Source of the DNA: Deltaproteobacteria bacterium
Lineage (GTDB): Bacteria > Myxococcota_A > UBA796 > SXON01
DNA length: 36,372 bases
Reading direction: 5' to 3'
NCBI GenBank assembly: GCA_947490345.1
Contig: CANLGL010000055.1
Coordinates: 1 to 36,372, forward strand
Part shown: piece by piece, positions 9,724 through 17,687 of the stretch
Layout: each line of letters opens with the position of its first letter
How positions within the stretch are numbered: the stretch's first letter is position 1
Notes under the pieces: model-generated
The model's input: the letters and a program-made list of their open reading frames with translations, nothing else
Database searches by the model: none
What the model was told of the DNA's origin: nothing
Translations under genes and position numbers: made by a program

Positions 9724-10809
9724 CTACATCGACACCACTTCGGCGTGCAGCCCACCCGCGCGGCGCATGCTCTGCAGGATCACGATGAGGTCGCGCGGGG
9801 TGACGCCCATGGCGTTGAGCGCACTGACGACATCGCCGACGGTGGTTCCCTTCACCAGCACCAACTTGCCGGCATCCTCGCGGACACGGACCTCGGTGTT
9901 GCTGACGGTGGTCGTCTCTCCCCCCGAGAGCATTCCGGGCTGGCTCACCTGGGTTTGTCGCGACACGTCGATGGTGAGGCCGCCGTGCGCGATCGCGACC
10001 GGGGACAGGGGAATGTCGGCCCCCATGACCACGGTTCCGGTTCGCTCGTTGACCACGACACGAAGCACGTGGTCGAGCTGCACCTCCAGCGCTTCCACCG
10101 TCGCGATGAATTCGGCCTGACGGCCCAGGTAGTCGTCGGGAACGTGGACGGTGATGGTACCGCTGTTCATCGCGCGCGCCGTGTCGGGGCCGAGCAGCGC
10201 GTTGACCACCGTCGCGACCCGCGCCGAGTTGGTGAAGTCGGGGTCGTGGAGAATCCAATCGAACTCGACCTGCTCGGTCACCCGCAGGCGGTTGGGGATC
10301 TCGCGGCTGACACTGGCGCCGCCCGGAATCACGCCGACCGTCGGGTGGTTGCGCGTCGATTCGTTGCCCCCACCTGAGACCGAGTAGCCGCCCACCGTCA
10401 GCGGCCCTTCCGCGATGGCGTAGACCTCATTTCCGGCGTGCAGCTCGGTCAGCAGGAGCACCCCGCCCTCGAGCGATTTGGCGTCCGCCACGGACATCAC
10501 CGTCACGTCGAGCTTGCTCCCCGACCGTGCACCGGCCGGTAGCTTCGCCGAGATCATCACCATCGCCACGTTGCGCGACTTGATCGCGTCGTCCTGCAAC
10601 GAGATGCCGAGGGGTGGCAGCCGCGCCTCCAAGGCCCGGATGGTCCCGATGTTCTGCGAGCTGTCGCCGCTCTTGTTCAGGCCGACGACGAGGCCGTACC
10701 CGACGAGCGGGTCGTCATGGATGCCGTAGACGCTGGCGAACTCCTTGATGCGCGCGGCCTCAGCCGGGGCACAGAGGACGAGGAGCAGACATCCGAGCAG
10801 CGGCGCCAT
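9724..10809 (-). CDS. flgI: Flagellar P-ring protein FlgI
   Basis: 361 residues, the usual length of FlgI, which forms the periplasmic ring around the flagellar rod in the peptidoglycan. An N-terminal signal peptide (residues 1-18, LLLVLCAPAEA) is followed by the family signature ARIKEFASVYGIHDDPLVGYGLVVGLNKSGD. Later landmarks are GALRALEARLPPLGI-like, GGVLLLTELHAGNEVYAIAEGPL, NERTGTVVMGADIPLSPVAIAHGGLTI, and the C-terminal KGTTVGDVVSALNAMGVTPRDLI. It stands alone, not next to flgH, flgG or flgJ, and is divergent from the superoxide dismutase gene. A P ring implies a Gram-negative envelope. Confidence 0.96.
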   Translation of the reverse strand: MAPLLGCLLLVLCAPAEAARIKEFASVYGIHDDPLVGYGLVVGLNKSGDSSQNIGTIRALEARLPPLGISLQDDAIKSRNVAMVMISAKLPAGARSGSKLDVTVMSVADAKSLEGGVLLLTELHAGNEVYAIAEGPLTVGGYSVSGGGNESTRNHPTVGVIPGGASVSREIPNRLRVTEQVEFDWILHDPDFTNSARVATVVNALLGPDTARAMNSGTITVHVPDDYLGRQAEFIATVEALEVQLDHVLRVVVNERTGTVVMGADIPLSPVAIAHGGLTIDVSRQTQVSQPGMLSGGETTTVSNTEVRVREDAGKLVLVKGTTVGDVVSALNAMGVTPRDLIVILQSMRRAGGLHAEVVSM

Positions 10810-10905
10810 GGCCCCCTATCGGTCAGCACCGCAGACAATTGAGCCGTGTTTGGGCGATGCCGCGGGGGCAGCCGTGAATAGCTTCGCGGTGTCAACGGTG
10901 ACTGC

Positions 10906-11661
10906 ATGTCTCTCTCTCGTCGTGATCTGGTGGGTTCCCTCACGGCGGCGGCCGCGGCAACGCTGGCGGGCGCAGCGCAGGCCGGCGACAAGAAGCAGGG
11001 CACGAGCCCGCTGCCAGCGGGCGGCGCCGCGCCGGCGGCTCCCGCGGCCCCCTCGGCGACCGGGCCGTTCACGCTCGCCCCGCTCCCCTACGCGGACACC
11101 GACCTCGCACCGGCGATTTCGCAGAACACGCTCGCTTTCCATTACGGCAAACACCACCAGGGCTACGCCACCAAGCTCAACGAGCTGGTCGCCGGGAAGG
11201 AGTGGGCGGACAAGTCCCTCGAAGCGGTGATGAAGGGCACCTACGGCACCGACAAGTTGCCGCTGTACAACAACAGCGCGCAGGTGTGGAACCACACCTT
11301 CTATTGGCAGAGCATGAAGAAGGGCGGCGGCGGCGCGCCAGGGCCGGGCAAGCTCGCCGACGCCATCAAGGCCAGTTTTGGCGACGGCGACGCCTTGAAG
11401 AAGGAGCTGACCCAGGCCGCCGTGGGCAACTTCGGCTCGGGCTGGGCGTGGTTGGTGCAGGAGGCCGACGGTAAGCTCAAGGTGCTCAAGACGCCCAACG
11501 CCGACAACCCGGTGGTGCTGGGGTCGGGGCGGCCGCTCCTGACCATCGATGTGTGGGAGCACGCCTACTACCTGGACTATCAGAACAAGCGCGCCGAGTA
11601 CGTTGCCGCGTGGTTGGACAAGCTGGTCAACTGGAGCTGGGCCGAATCGCAGATGGCCTAG
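10906..11661 (+). CDS. sodB: Exported Fe-type superoxide dismutase
   Basis: 251 residues. Superoxide dismutase converts superoxide to peroxide and oxygen. The N-terminus MSLSRRDLVGS followed by an Ala-rich helix ending AGAAQA is a twin-arginine signal, so the folded metalloenzyme is probably exported. A Pro/Ala linker leads to the catalytic domain. The four metal ligands are visible: His in LAFHYGKHHQGY, His in VWNHTFYW, and Asp and His in TIDVWEHAYYLDY. The surrounding residues fit the Fe-type. It is divergent from flgI. Its stop overlaps, as a CTAG palindrome, the stop of the convergent lipoprotein gene. Export is less common than the cytoplasmic form and fits protection of the envelope. 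Confidence 0.93.
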   Translation: MSLSRRDLVGSLTAAAAATLAGAAQAGDKKQGTSPLPAGGAAPAAPAAPSATGPFTLAPLPYADTDLAPAISQNTLAFHYGKHHQGYATKLNELVAGKEWADKSLEAVMKGTYGTDKLPLYNNSAQVWNHTFYWQSMKKGGGGAPGPGKLADAIKASFGDGDALKKELTQAAVGNFGSGWAWLVQEADGKLKVLKTPNADNPVVLGSGRPLLTIDVWEHAYYLDYQNKRAEYVAAWLDKLVNWSWAESQMA

Positions 11662-12110
11662 GAGCCGTCCCCATCATCGGTAGGACATCCCGTCTGGTCG
11701 AACTGATCGGCCACGAACTGGCCGAAGTAGCACGCCATGATCCCGCCTTCTTCGTCGTATACCCGCCAGCCGGCGTACGGGCCGTCGTCACACGAGAGCG
11801 TGGTGTTCCCGGCGTTGGCCTCGGACGCCTCGGTGTCGAGCTCGGCGTCGTACAGGTGGATGGTCTCGGTGTCCTTGTCGAGCCCGCCGTAGGGCACGGT
11901 GTGGTACTCGACCGGATCGGGGCTGGCCTTGACCTCGGCGATGACCTCGGGGACCTGCACCGAGAAGCCGATCTGGAGGTGGAGCACGCCATCCACGCAC
12001 TCGTTGAGCGGCGTGCCCACGATCTCGATGACGGTGTCGGAGGTGAAGGGGACGTCCGCTTCGGCAGAGTCCGTTGCGGTCGTGCAGGCGAGCGTGAGGA
12101 GGGGGAGCAT
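11658..12110 (-). CDS. Small lipoprotein of unknown function
   Basis: About 150 residues. The ATG at 12110 gives MLPLLTLAC, a very short lipoprotein signal; no clear ribosome site is seen, and a TTG at 12149 would lengthen the N-terminus without improving the signal. The mature part is acidic and beta-rich (TVIEIVGTPLNECVDGVLHLQIGFSVQV) with Cys at NECVDG, LSCDDG, MACYFG and TGCP, likely disulfides. No family recognised. It is convergent with the superoxide dismutase gene, sharing the CTAG stop palindrome. Confidence 0.62.
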   Translation of the reverse strand: MLPLLTLACTTATDSAEADVPFTSDTVIEIVGTPLNECVDGVLHLQIGFSVQVPEVIAEVKASPDPVEYHTVPYGGLDKDTETIHLYDAELDTEASEANAGNTTLSCDDGPYAGWRVYDEEGGIMACYFGQFVADQFDQTGCPTDDGDGS

Positions 12111-12173
12111 CTGAGGCGCTAACTCGGGGGCGTTCAAGCACCCGTGCAAGTCGCACAGTGTCGCCTCACGCGC

Positions 12174-12782
12174 CTACGCCGCGGTGAGCGCTCGGGCCAA
12201 CGCCTCGTGGACGGCGGCCCCGCCGACGCCGTCGATGCGCGCAAGGGCGAGGCCGTGTATCATCGACGCTAGGTAGCAGGCCTTCTCGGAGTCTCCGCGC
12301 GGAAGCCCGACCCTCCGCGTGCGCAGGCGGACGGCGTTGTCCAAGGCTCGGCGCGGGGACGACACGGTGAGCAGGCCGTGCAGGCCGTGGATGCCGGTAC
12401 CGGGCAGGTGCCAGCCCTCGCCGGCCAAGAGGCGGTAGAGATTGGCGTGTCCGGCCGCGAAGGCCACCCAGCGGCCGGCGACGTCGGGCAGCGGAGTGCG
12501 GCGCCCGGGCGTCAGCCCCACCGCCGCCTGTAGTTTTTCGAGCACCGACTCGGCGACGGCGGCGCGCATGCCCGCGAGGTTTCCGAACTGGCGGACCAGC
12601 GAGACCGCGGTGACGCCAAGATCCCGCGCAAGGCCCCGAAGGCTCAGCGCGCAGGGGCCGTGGAGCGTGACGATCTGGCGCCCGCGCGCCAACGCCGAGG
12701 ACCGCAGGTTGCCGTGGTGGTAGCGAACCTTGCGGTACCAGAGGTCGGCGCGGGAGGAGGTGGGGAGCAGGGTGGTGTCCAT
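12174..12782 (-). CDS. TetR/AcrR family transcriptional regulator
   Basis: About 202 residues. The N-terminal helix-turn-helix domain is clear: VRYHHGNLRSSALARGRQIV, LSLRGLARDLGVTAVSLVRQF, then NLAGMRAAVAESVLEKL. YHHGNLR and the following C-terminal helices resemble TetR proteins with a WHG-type ligand domain. It likely represses its own gene: a perfect 9-bp inverted repeat lies 3-27 bases upstream of the ATG. An open frame extends to 12869, but that would put the palindrome inside the coding region, so I use 12782. No Shine-Dalgarno fits between operator and ATG, suggesting leaderless translation or a different start. The ligand and other targets are unknown. Confidence 0.85.
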   Translation of the reverse strand: MDTTLLPTSSRADLWYRKVRYHHGNLRSSALARGRQIVTLHGPCALSLRGLARDLGVTAVSLVRQFGNLAGMRAAVAESVLEKLQAAVGLTPGRRTPLPDVAGRWVAFAAGHANLYRLLAGEGWHLPGTGIHGLHGLLTVSSPRRALDNAVRLRTRRVGLPRGDSEKACYLASMIHGLALARIDGVGGAAVHEALARALTAA

Positions 12783-12785
12783 CGG

Positions 12786-12810
12786 CGTATGGTAGCATCG
12801 ATACCATACG
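12786..12810. promoter_or_regulatory. Probable TetR operator (9-bp inverted repeat)
   Basis: The arms CGTATGGTA (12786-12794) and TACCATACG (12802-12810) are exact inverted copies around a 7-bp spacer. The site is AT-richer than its surroundings and sits 3 bp before the tetR ATG, as expected for an autorepressor operator. A further perfect 14-bp palindrome, GCCGTCCGGACGGC, lies upstream at 12843-12856. Confidence 0.65.
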
Positions 12811-13001
12811 GCCGCAAGCGACGCAGCCAACCTCATGCCGCGGCCGTCCGGACGGCTACGAACCTGCACCTCGCTCGGACTCGCGCAGTCAGGAGTCCTG
12901 CCGCCCCCTATGTCCGTCGTGCCTCCAGGAGCCCGCCACCGTCGAGCCGCCGGGAGGAGGCGGCGCCCGTGGTGAGCGGCTGGAATGGCTGCTCTCCATG
13001 C

Positions 13002-14255
13002 TCACCACTCGCCCGTGGCCGCCGGCACCATCGGCACCACCGGCACCACCGGCACCACCGGCGTCAGCGGCAGCTCGGCCGGTCCAAACACCACCTCCCT
13101 CTCCTGCGAGTAGCGGCTCTCGGCGTGCTGGGTGTCGATCCACCCCATCAACGCGGCGCTGTGGTAGCCGATGCGCACTTGGGAGAGGCTGCGCACCTCG
13201 GCCTCGGTCGTGGCGGTCAGGGGACGGTCGACGGCCATGAGCTCAGCGTAGCGTTGGGGCAAGAGCGGCTTGCGGTTGGGCTCCACGAGACCGTAGGGTA
13301 GCAAGGCCAAGGACGTGTCGGGATCGTAGAGGTCTTCGGCCCCGAGGACATGCCCGAGCTCGTGGGCCACGGTCTCCTGGGCATAGGCGGCGTTGCTGTC
13401 GTCGAGGGATACGAAGGAAACTGCGATACGACCGGTGCTCGAGCCGCGGCTGTCCGAGGCGAGCGTCCCCGCGTCGTGACCGTACACCAGGTAGATACGT
13501 ACATCCCACGTGCGGGGCTCGGCGCCGTGTTCGCGCGCCAGACGGTGCCAGAAGTCGGCATAGCGCCACGCACGCCAGGCCGCTGTCAGTTGGTTGAGGT
13601 CGGGGTCATCGAGGTTCGGCGGGGTGACGGTCTCGACCCACGGACCGAAGGTCGTGATGCGGATGGGCACCACCGTGCTGCCCGTGAAGCGCGCGTACTC
13701 CTCTTGGTACCAGTCCTGCACCCGTCGGAGCGCCCATGGGCTGCCGACATCGTTGAGCGCGACGATCATCGGATGGTTGGCATCTTCCGCTTGAACGAAC
13801 TGAAAAACTCCGACGTCGATGCCCTCGTTGATGTCCAGATGCGCCGTCTCGTCGCGGTTGTATTCGACGACCTGGAAAAGGAAGACGCTGAAGAGGAACA
13901 TCGCGAATAGCTGACGTACGCGACGTGTTTTTTTGATCGCCGCCCGGGCCGCCTTGCACGACGCGCACAGTCGCCCTCCGCCCGCGTCCAGGCGGCATTG
14001 CGCACAGATGCCCATGCCGCACTCCGAGCAGTTGCGCCCCAGCAACTGCGGCGGGTGCTTCGGGCACGTCGTCGGGACGCCGTCCAGGTCCTCGATGATC
14101 GCGATGACGGCGCCCGTGTCGCGCATCCTCGCCGCCAGCGCCTCCGCCTGGGATGCGTCCCCCGTCACCAACACCGGGACTGGAAAAAGCGCCGAGCCCG
14201 AGACCCGGGCCGAGTCCTCCGGGAGCCCGTCGGGCGGTGGGCGGATGACGACCAC
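13002..14255 (-). CDS. B-box-like zinc finger, transmembrane, metzincin-like protease fusion
   Basis: 417 residues starting at a GTG 14 bp after the upstream stop. Residues 20-60 form a small alpha/beta segment. Residues 64-100 hold CPKH...CSEC...CAQC...CASC, a B-box-like zinc finger on the cytoplasmic side. A Lys/Arg stretch and one membrane helix (about 115-130) follow, then an outer domain of about 290 residues with VAHELGHVLGAEDLYD at 296-311. His298, Glu299 and His302 fit HExxH, and Asp308 sits at the third-ligand position of HExxHxxGxxH/D, as in snapalysin-like metzincins. The C-terminus has a VVP repeat. Its substrate is unknown. It may be co-transcribed with the FG-GAP gene and flhB upstream. 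Confidence 0.72.
   Translation of the reverse strand: MVVIRPPPDGLPEDSARVSGSALFPVPVLVTGDASQAEALAARMRDTGAVIAIIEDLDGVPTTCPKHPPQLLGRNCSECGMGICAQCRLDAGGGRLCASCKAARAAIKKTRRVRQLFAMFLFSVFLFQVVEYNRDETAHLDINEGIDVGVFQFVQAEDANHPMIVALNDVGSPWALRRVQDWYQEEYARFTGSTVVPIRITTFGPWVETVTPPNLDDPDLNQLTAAWRAWRYADFWHRLAREHGAEPRTWDVRIYLVYGHDAGTLASDSRGSSTGRIAVSFVSLDDSNAAYAQETVAHELGHVLGAEDLYDPDTSLALLPYGLVEPNRKPLLPQRYAELMAVDRPLTATTEAEVRSLSQVRIGYHSAALMGWIDTQHAESRYSQEREVVFGPAELPLTPVVPVVPVVPMVPAATGEW
13024..13059. repeat. Four tandem 9-bp units (GGCACCACC)
   Basis: Units at 13024, 13033, 13042 and 13051; the first differs at one base. On the minus strand they encode Val-Val-Pro repeats near the C-terminus of the metalloprotease-like protein. 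Length change keeps the frame. Confidence 0.85.
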
Positions 14256-14269
14256 CTGCCAGCGGCGGG

Positions 14270-16582
14270 TCAGAGCCCCTGCCCGAGCACGAGGTAGGCG
14301 CTGCCGGCCCTGCTGCCGACGCCGTAGTCCTCGTAGGGTGCGCCGACGAGCACGTCGCCATTGCCGTCGCCGTCGACATCGCCTACCGCGGCGAGCCCGT
14401 TTCCGGCGTAGTCGTTGTCGCGTTCGCCGGTCAGCTTCGCATCGGCGGCGGTGAGGCTCGTGAACGCCGCGAGGGGGCCGTACATCAGGTAGGCGGCGCC
14501 GGAGCTGGTGCCGCCGGTGTCCTCGAGGACGGCGCCGATGAGCACGTCGTCATCCCCATCGCCGTCCATGTCGCCCGCGCTCGCCAGTGTCCAGCCCGCG
14601 CCGTCGTCCCCGCCTTCGCCGGCGACCTTGGCGTCGGCAGCGGACAGGTCCACGGTGCCGGCGTGCATGCCGCCGAGGATCACGTAGGCGCCGCCCGAAT
14701 CGGCGGCCCCATAGTCGTGGTAGGGAGCGCCTACGAGCACGTCCGCGTACCCATCGCCATTGCTGTCGCCGCCGCTGGAGACCGCGTAACCCGCCTGGTC
14801 GCCGGCATTTTCGCCCACCAGGGTCAGGTCGGCACTGCCGAGGTCCTGGTCGCCCACGAGCGGGCCGTAGAGCACGTAGGCGGCGCCCGCGCCGGACCCG
14901 CCGGCCGCATCGCCGATCGCGCCGATGGCGAGGTCATCGGCGCCGTCGCCGTCGACGTCGGCCAGGATGGCGACGCTGGTCCCCGCTTGATCCGAGCCTG
15001 ACTCGCCGACGATGCCGATGGCAGCGCTCAGATCGAGGGTGCCGGTCACGCCGCCGGTAACCACCCAGGCCACCCCGGCCAGCGTGCCGCCGTCGTCGGC
15101 CCACGGCCCGCCGACCACGAGATCGTTCTGCCCATCGCCGGTCAGGTCCCCGCCACCGCTGACGGTCCATCCTGCGTAGTCCCCAGCGTCCTCGCCGATG
15201 AGGGTGAGCATCGCGCCGGTGCCGACGTTGACCGTCCCGGCGGCGGCGCCGCTGAGGATGTAGGCCGCGCCCGCATCGGTGCCGCCGCTGTCGTTGGCCC
15301 AGGCACCCGCCGCGAGGTCGTCCACGCCGTCGCCGTCCCAATCGCCGATCCCGGACACCGAGTAGCCGAAGCCATCGCCCGCGGCGGCGCCCACGAGGAC
15401 CAGGTCGGCGGTGCTGCCGAGGTCCACGACGCCCGAGGCTGCGGTCGCGAGCACGCGGTAGGCGGCACCCGACCCGGTTCCCCCGTCATCGGCTCCGAAG
15501 GCGCCGATGAACAGGTCGCTCAGCCCGTCGCCGTCGGGGTCTCCAGCGCCACAGACCGCCGCCCCGGCATAGTCGCCGCCGGCGCTGCCGCGTAGCTGGG
15601 CGTTGCTGGTCGCGAGGCTCGCCGTCCCGCCGAGGCCGCAGCCATTGCTGGTCCCATCACAGTCGTTGTCGAGCCCGTCGTGACAGACTTCTGTCTCGGC
15701 GGGGCTGACGGCACCGTCGGAGTCGAGGCAGTCCTCGGCATTGGCGACGTACCCGGCGGGGGCGGAGCAGGCTTCGGTGGGCGAGGCTTCGTCGCCGTAG
15801 CCGTCGCTGTCGCTGTCGAGCCAGAAGGGCGACTTCACCCGTTCGTCGACGACCTCGTTGCAATCGTTGTCCAGCCCGTCGCAGACCTCGGGGTTGCCCG
15901 GCCAGCGGTCGGTCTCGGTGTCGTCGCAGTCGAGGGTGTTGTCGACGTAGCCGGCAGGCGCCTCACAGGCCTCGATCGGCGCGGCGGGATCGCCGTGACC
16001 GTCGGCGTCGGCGTCGGCCCAATAGGGCAGCAGTACGCCGTCATCGACGCGGGTGTCACAGTCGTCGTCGAGGCCGTTGCAGACCTCGATGCCGTCGGGG
16101 TTGATGGTGGCGTCGGCGTCGTCACAGTCTTCGCCGCCCAGGCCGGCGGTCTCGAACCCGTCGCCGTCCGCATCCCGCTCGACCACCGAGAAGTTGACGC
16201 TCGCGATCGCGACCCGCGCCGCGGGGTCGGTCGCCGTGACGATGAGGGTGTAGTCCCCGAGCGGAAGCGGGGTCAGCGTGAAGTCGGCGAGCCCGTTGAT
16301 GCCTGGGTTGCCGGGGGTGTCGACGCCGCCGACCGGCCCCTGCCACGTCAGCGTGAGCAGGTCGATGGCGGTGCCGTCCATGTCGCCCGCGAGCACCTCG
16401 ACCCGGATCGGGTCGTCTATGTCGAAGAACTCGCCGCCGCGGGGGTCGAGGAAGCCGATCTGAGGGTCCCGCGGGGCGTCCGCGAGGGGGGCAGGCTCGA
16501 TCGCCACGTCGCCCAGCCAGACGCCTCCGGCGGCTTCGTCGCCGAAGTCTTCAGAGCAGCCGGCGAGCCAGAGCAGAAGCAC
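14270..16582 (-). CDS. FG-GAP (seven-repeat propeller) lipoprotein with MopE-type repeats
   Basis: 770 residues from a GTG, beginning MLLLWLAGC, a very short lipoprotein signal. An N-terminal domain (residues about 40-140) looks like an Ig/PKD-type fold (DPIRVEVLAGDMDGTAIDLLTLTW...LPLGDYTLIVTATDP). Three MopE-type acidic repeats follow, the last ending GLDNDCDGTSNGCG. Then seven FG-GAP units with the pattern GDxAGxxVSxxGDxDGDGxxDLxxGAP, each with a calcium-binding DxDGDG loop. Seven units match an integrin-alpha-like beta-propeller. It is probably a surface Ca-binding adhesion or recognition protein. It starts 22 bp after flhB on the same strand, so it could be read from the flagellar transcript, although a link to motility is only inferred. 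Confidence 0.88.
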   Translation of the reverse strand: MLLLWLAGCSEDFGDEAAGGVWLGDVAIEPAPLADAPRDPQIGFLDPRGGEFFDIDDPIRVEVLAGDMDGTAIDLLTLTWQGPVGGVDTPGNPGINGLADFTLTPLPLGDYTLIVTATDPAARVAIASVNFSVVERDADGDGFETAGLGGEDCDDADATINPDGIEVCNGLDDDCDTRVDDGVLLPYWADADADGHGDPAAPIEACEAPAGYVDNTLDCDDTETDRWPGNPEVCDGLDNDCNEVVDERVKSPFWLDSDSDGYGDEASPTEACSAPAGYVANAEDCLDSDGAVSPAETEVCHDGLDNDCDGTSNGCGLGGTASLATSNAQLRGSAGGDYAGAAVCGAGDPDGDGLSDLFIGAFGADDGGTGSGAAYRVLATAASGVVDLGSTADLVLVGAAAGDGFGYSVSGIGDWDGDGVDDLAAGAWANDSGGTDAGAAYILSGAAAGTVNVGTGAMLTLIGEDAGDYAGWTVSGGGDLTGDGQNDLVVGGPWADDGGTLAGVAWVVTGGVTGTLDLSAAIGIVGESGSDQAGTSVAILADVDGDGADDLAIGAIGDAAGGSGAGAAYVLYGPLVGDQDLGSADLTLVGENAGDQAGYAVSSGGDSNGDGYADVLVGAPYHDYGAADSGGAYVILGGMHAGTVDLSAADAKVAGEGGDDGAGWTLASAGDMDGDGDDDVLIGAVLEDTGGTSSGAAYLMYGPLAAFTSLTAADAKLTGERDNDYAGNGLAAVGDVDGDGNGDVLVGAPYEDYGVGSRAGSAYLVLGQGL

Positions 16583-16604
16583 GCCGTAGCATACCCCGGC
16601 CGGC

Positions 16605-17687
16605 TCAACTCGCCCCTGCGGCGTGGGCTTGGGCGCGGCGACGGTACACGACCGCGAGAACCTGGGCCACCGCGCCGTAGAATTCGGCGGGGATGGGGAA
16701 GCCCAGCCGGGACTTCGCGTACATCGCGCGCGCCAGGGCCCGGTTCTCGATGATCGGCACCTCGTGACGGTTGGCCTCGGCGCGAATCTTCAACGCAAGG
16801 TGATCGACGCCGCGGGCCAGCACGATGGGGGCGCCGCCTTCGCCCTTTCGGTAGCGCAGCGCGATGGCGTAGTGGGTGGGGTTGACCACCACGACGTCGG
16901 CCTCCTGGACCTTGCGGAGCATCTGCCCCATCGCGAGCTGCCGTTGCCGCTGACGACGCTTCGCCTTGACCTGGGGGTTTCCCTCCTGCTCCTTGTGCTC
17001 CTGCTTGACCTCCTCCTTGGTCATCCGCATCTGCTCGGACAGTTGGTAGCGCTGCCAGCCGTAGTCGGCGGCGCCCACGGCGAGGGCAACCGGCAGCACC
17101 CGCTGAAAGAAGCTCTGGATCAGCTCCGTCATGAACTCGAGCTGACCCCGGACGTCCACCGAGGCGATGACCGGGAGCGCGTCCATTCGGGTCTCGATGG
17201 CCGACCAGGCGGCCCAGGAAACTGCGCTCGCGACCGCGATCCCCTTGATGAGCGCAACGACGGGCTGAACGCTGAGGAAGTGGCTCTTGGCGTTCTGCAG
17301 TGGATCCAGCCGCTCGAACTTCACCTCGAGCGCGGCGGGGGCGACGTTGAACCCGCTGACCAGGAGCCCGGCGATCAAGGTGGAAAAGGCGCTGGCCGCG
17401 AGCACCAGCATCAGCGGGGGTCCGATGTTCATGGCGATGGTCAGGGCCAGGCTGCTGACGTCTTCCTGCGTGAGTTCGTGATCGCTGATGCGCTCGTTGA
17501 GCGCATCGAACAGGGCAGCAAAGCCATCGCTCATCATCGGAAAGGCGGCCAGGAGCGTGCCGGCGCCTACCGTCAAGCCGATCGCGGCGGACAGCTCCTT
17601 GCTCTGCGCGACCTTGCCCTCGTCGCGGAACTGCTGAATCCGCCGTTCACTGGCGTCTTCGGTTTTTTCCTGCTCGGACTCAGCCAC
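16605..17687 (-). CDS. flhB: Flagellar export switch protein FlhB
   Basis: 360 residues. FlhB is the inner-membrane gate component that switches export from rod/hook to filament substrates after autocleavage. The N-terminus AESEQEKTEDASERRIQQFRDEGKVAQSKEL is typical. Four membrane segments lie at about 33-52, 85-112, 142-162 and 185-207. The autocleavage motif NPTH is at 269-272, within ADVVVVNPTHYAIALRYRKG, so switching should work normally. The start is a GTG that overlaps the end of fliR by 8 bp. It is the last recognised flagellar gene of this run; an FG-GAP lipoprotein follows 22 bp later. Confidence 0.97.
   Translation of the reverse strand: MAESEQEKTEDASERRIQQFRDEGKVAQSKELSAAIGLTVGAGTLLAAFPMMSDGFAALFDALNERISDHELTQEDVSSLALTIAMNIGPPLMLVLAASAFSTLIAGLLVSGFNVAPAALEVKFERLDPLQNAKSHFLSVQPVVALIKGIAVASAVSWAAWSAIETRMDALPVIASVDVRGQLEFMTELIQSFFQRVLPVALAVGAADYGWQRYQLSEQMRMTKEEVKQEHKEQEGNPQVKAKRRQRQRQLAMGQMLRKVQEADVVVVNPTHYAIALRYRKGEGGAPIVLARGVDHLALKIRAEANRHEVPIIENRALARAMYAKSRLGFPIPAEFYGAVAQVLAVVYRRRAQAHAAGAS

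Noticed and set aside
15680..16753. Plus-strand open frame of 357 codons over the FG-GAP/MopE gene and the flhB end
   Set aside because: Val/Gly/Asp low-complexity shadow without start context; the minus-strand genes are well supported.
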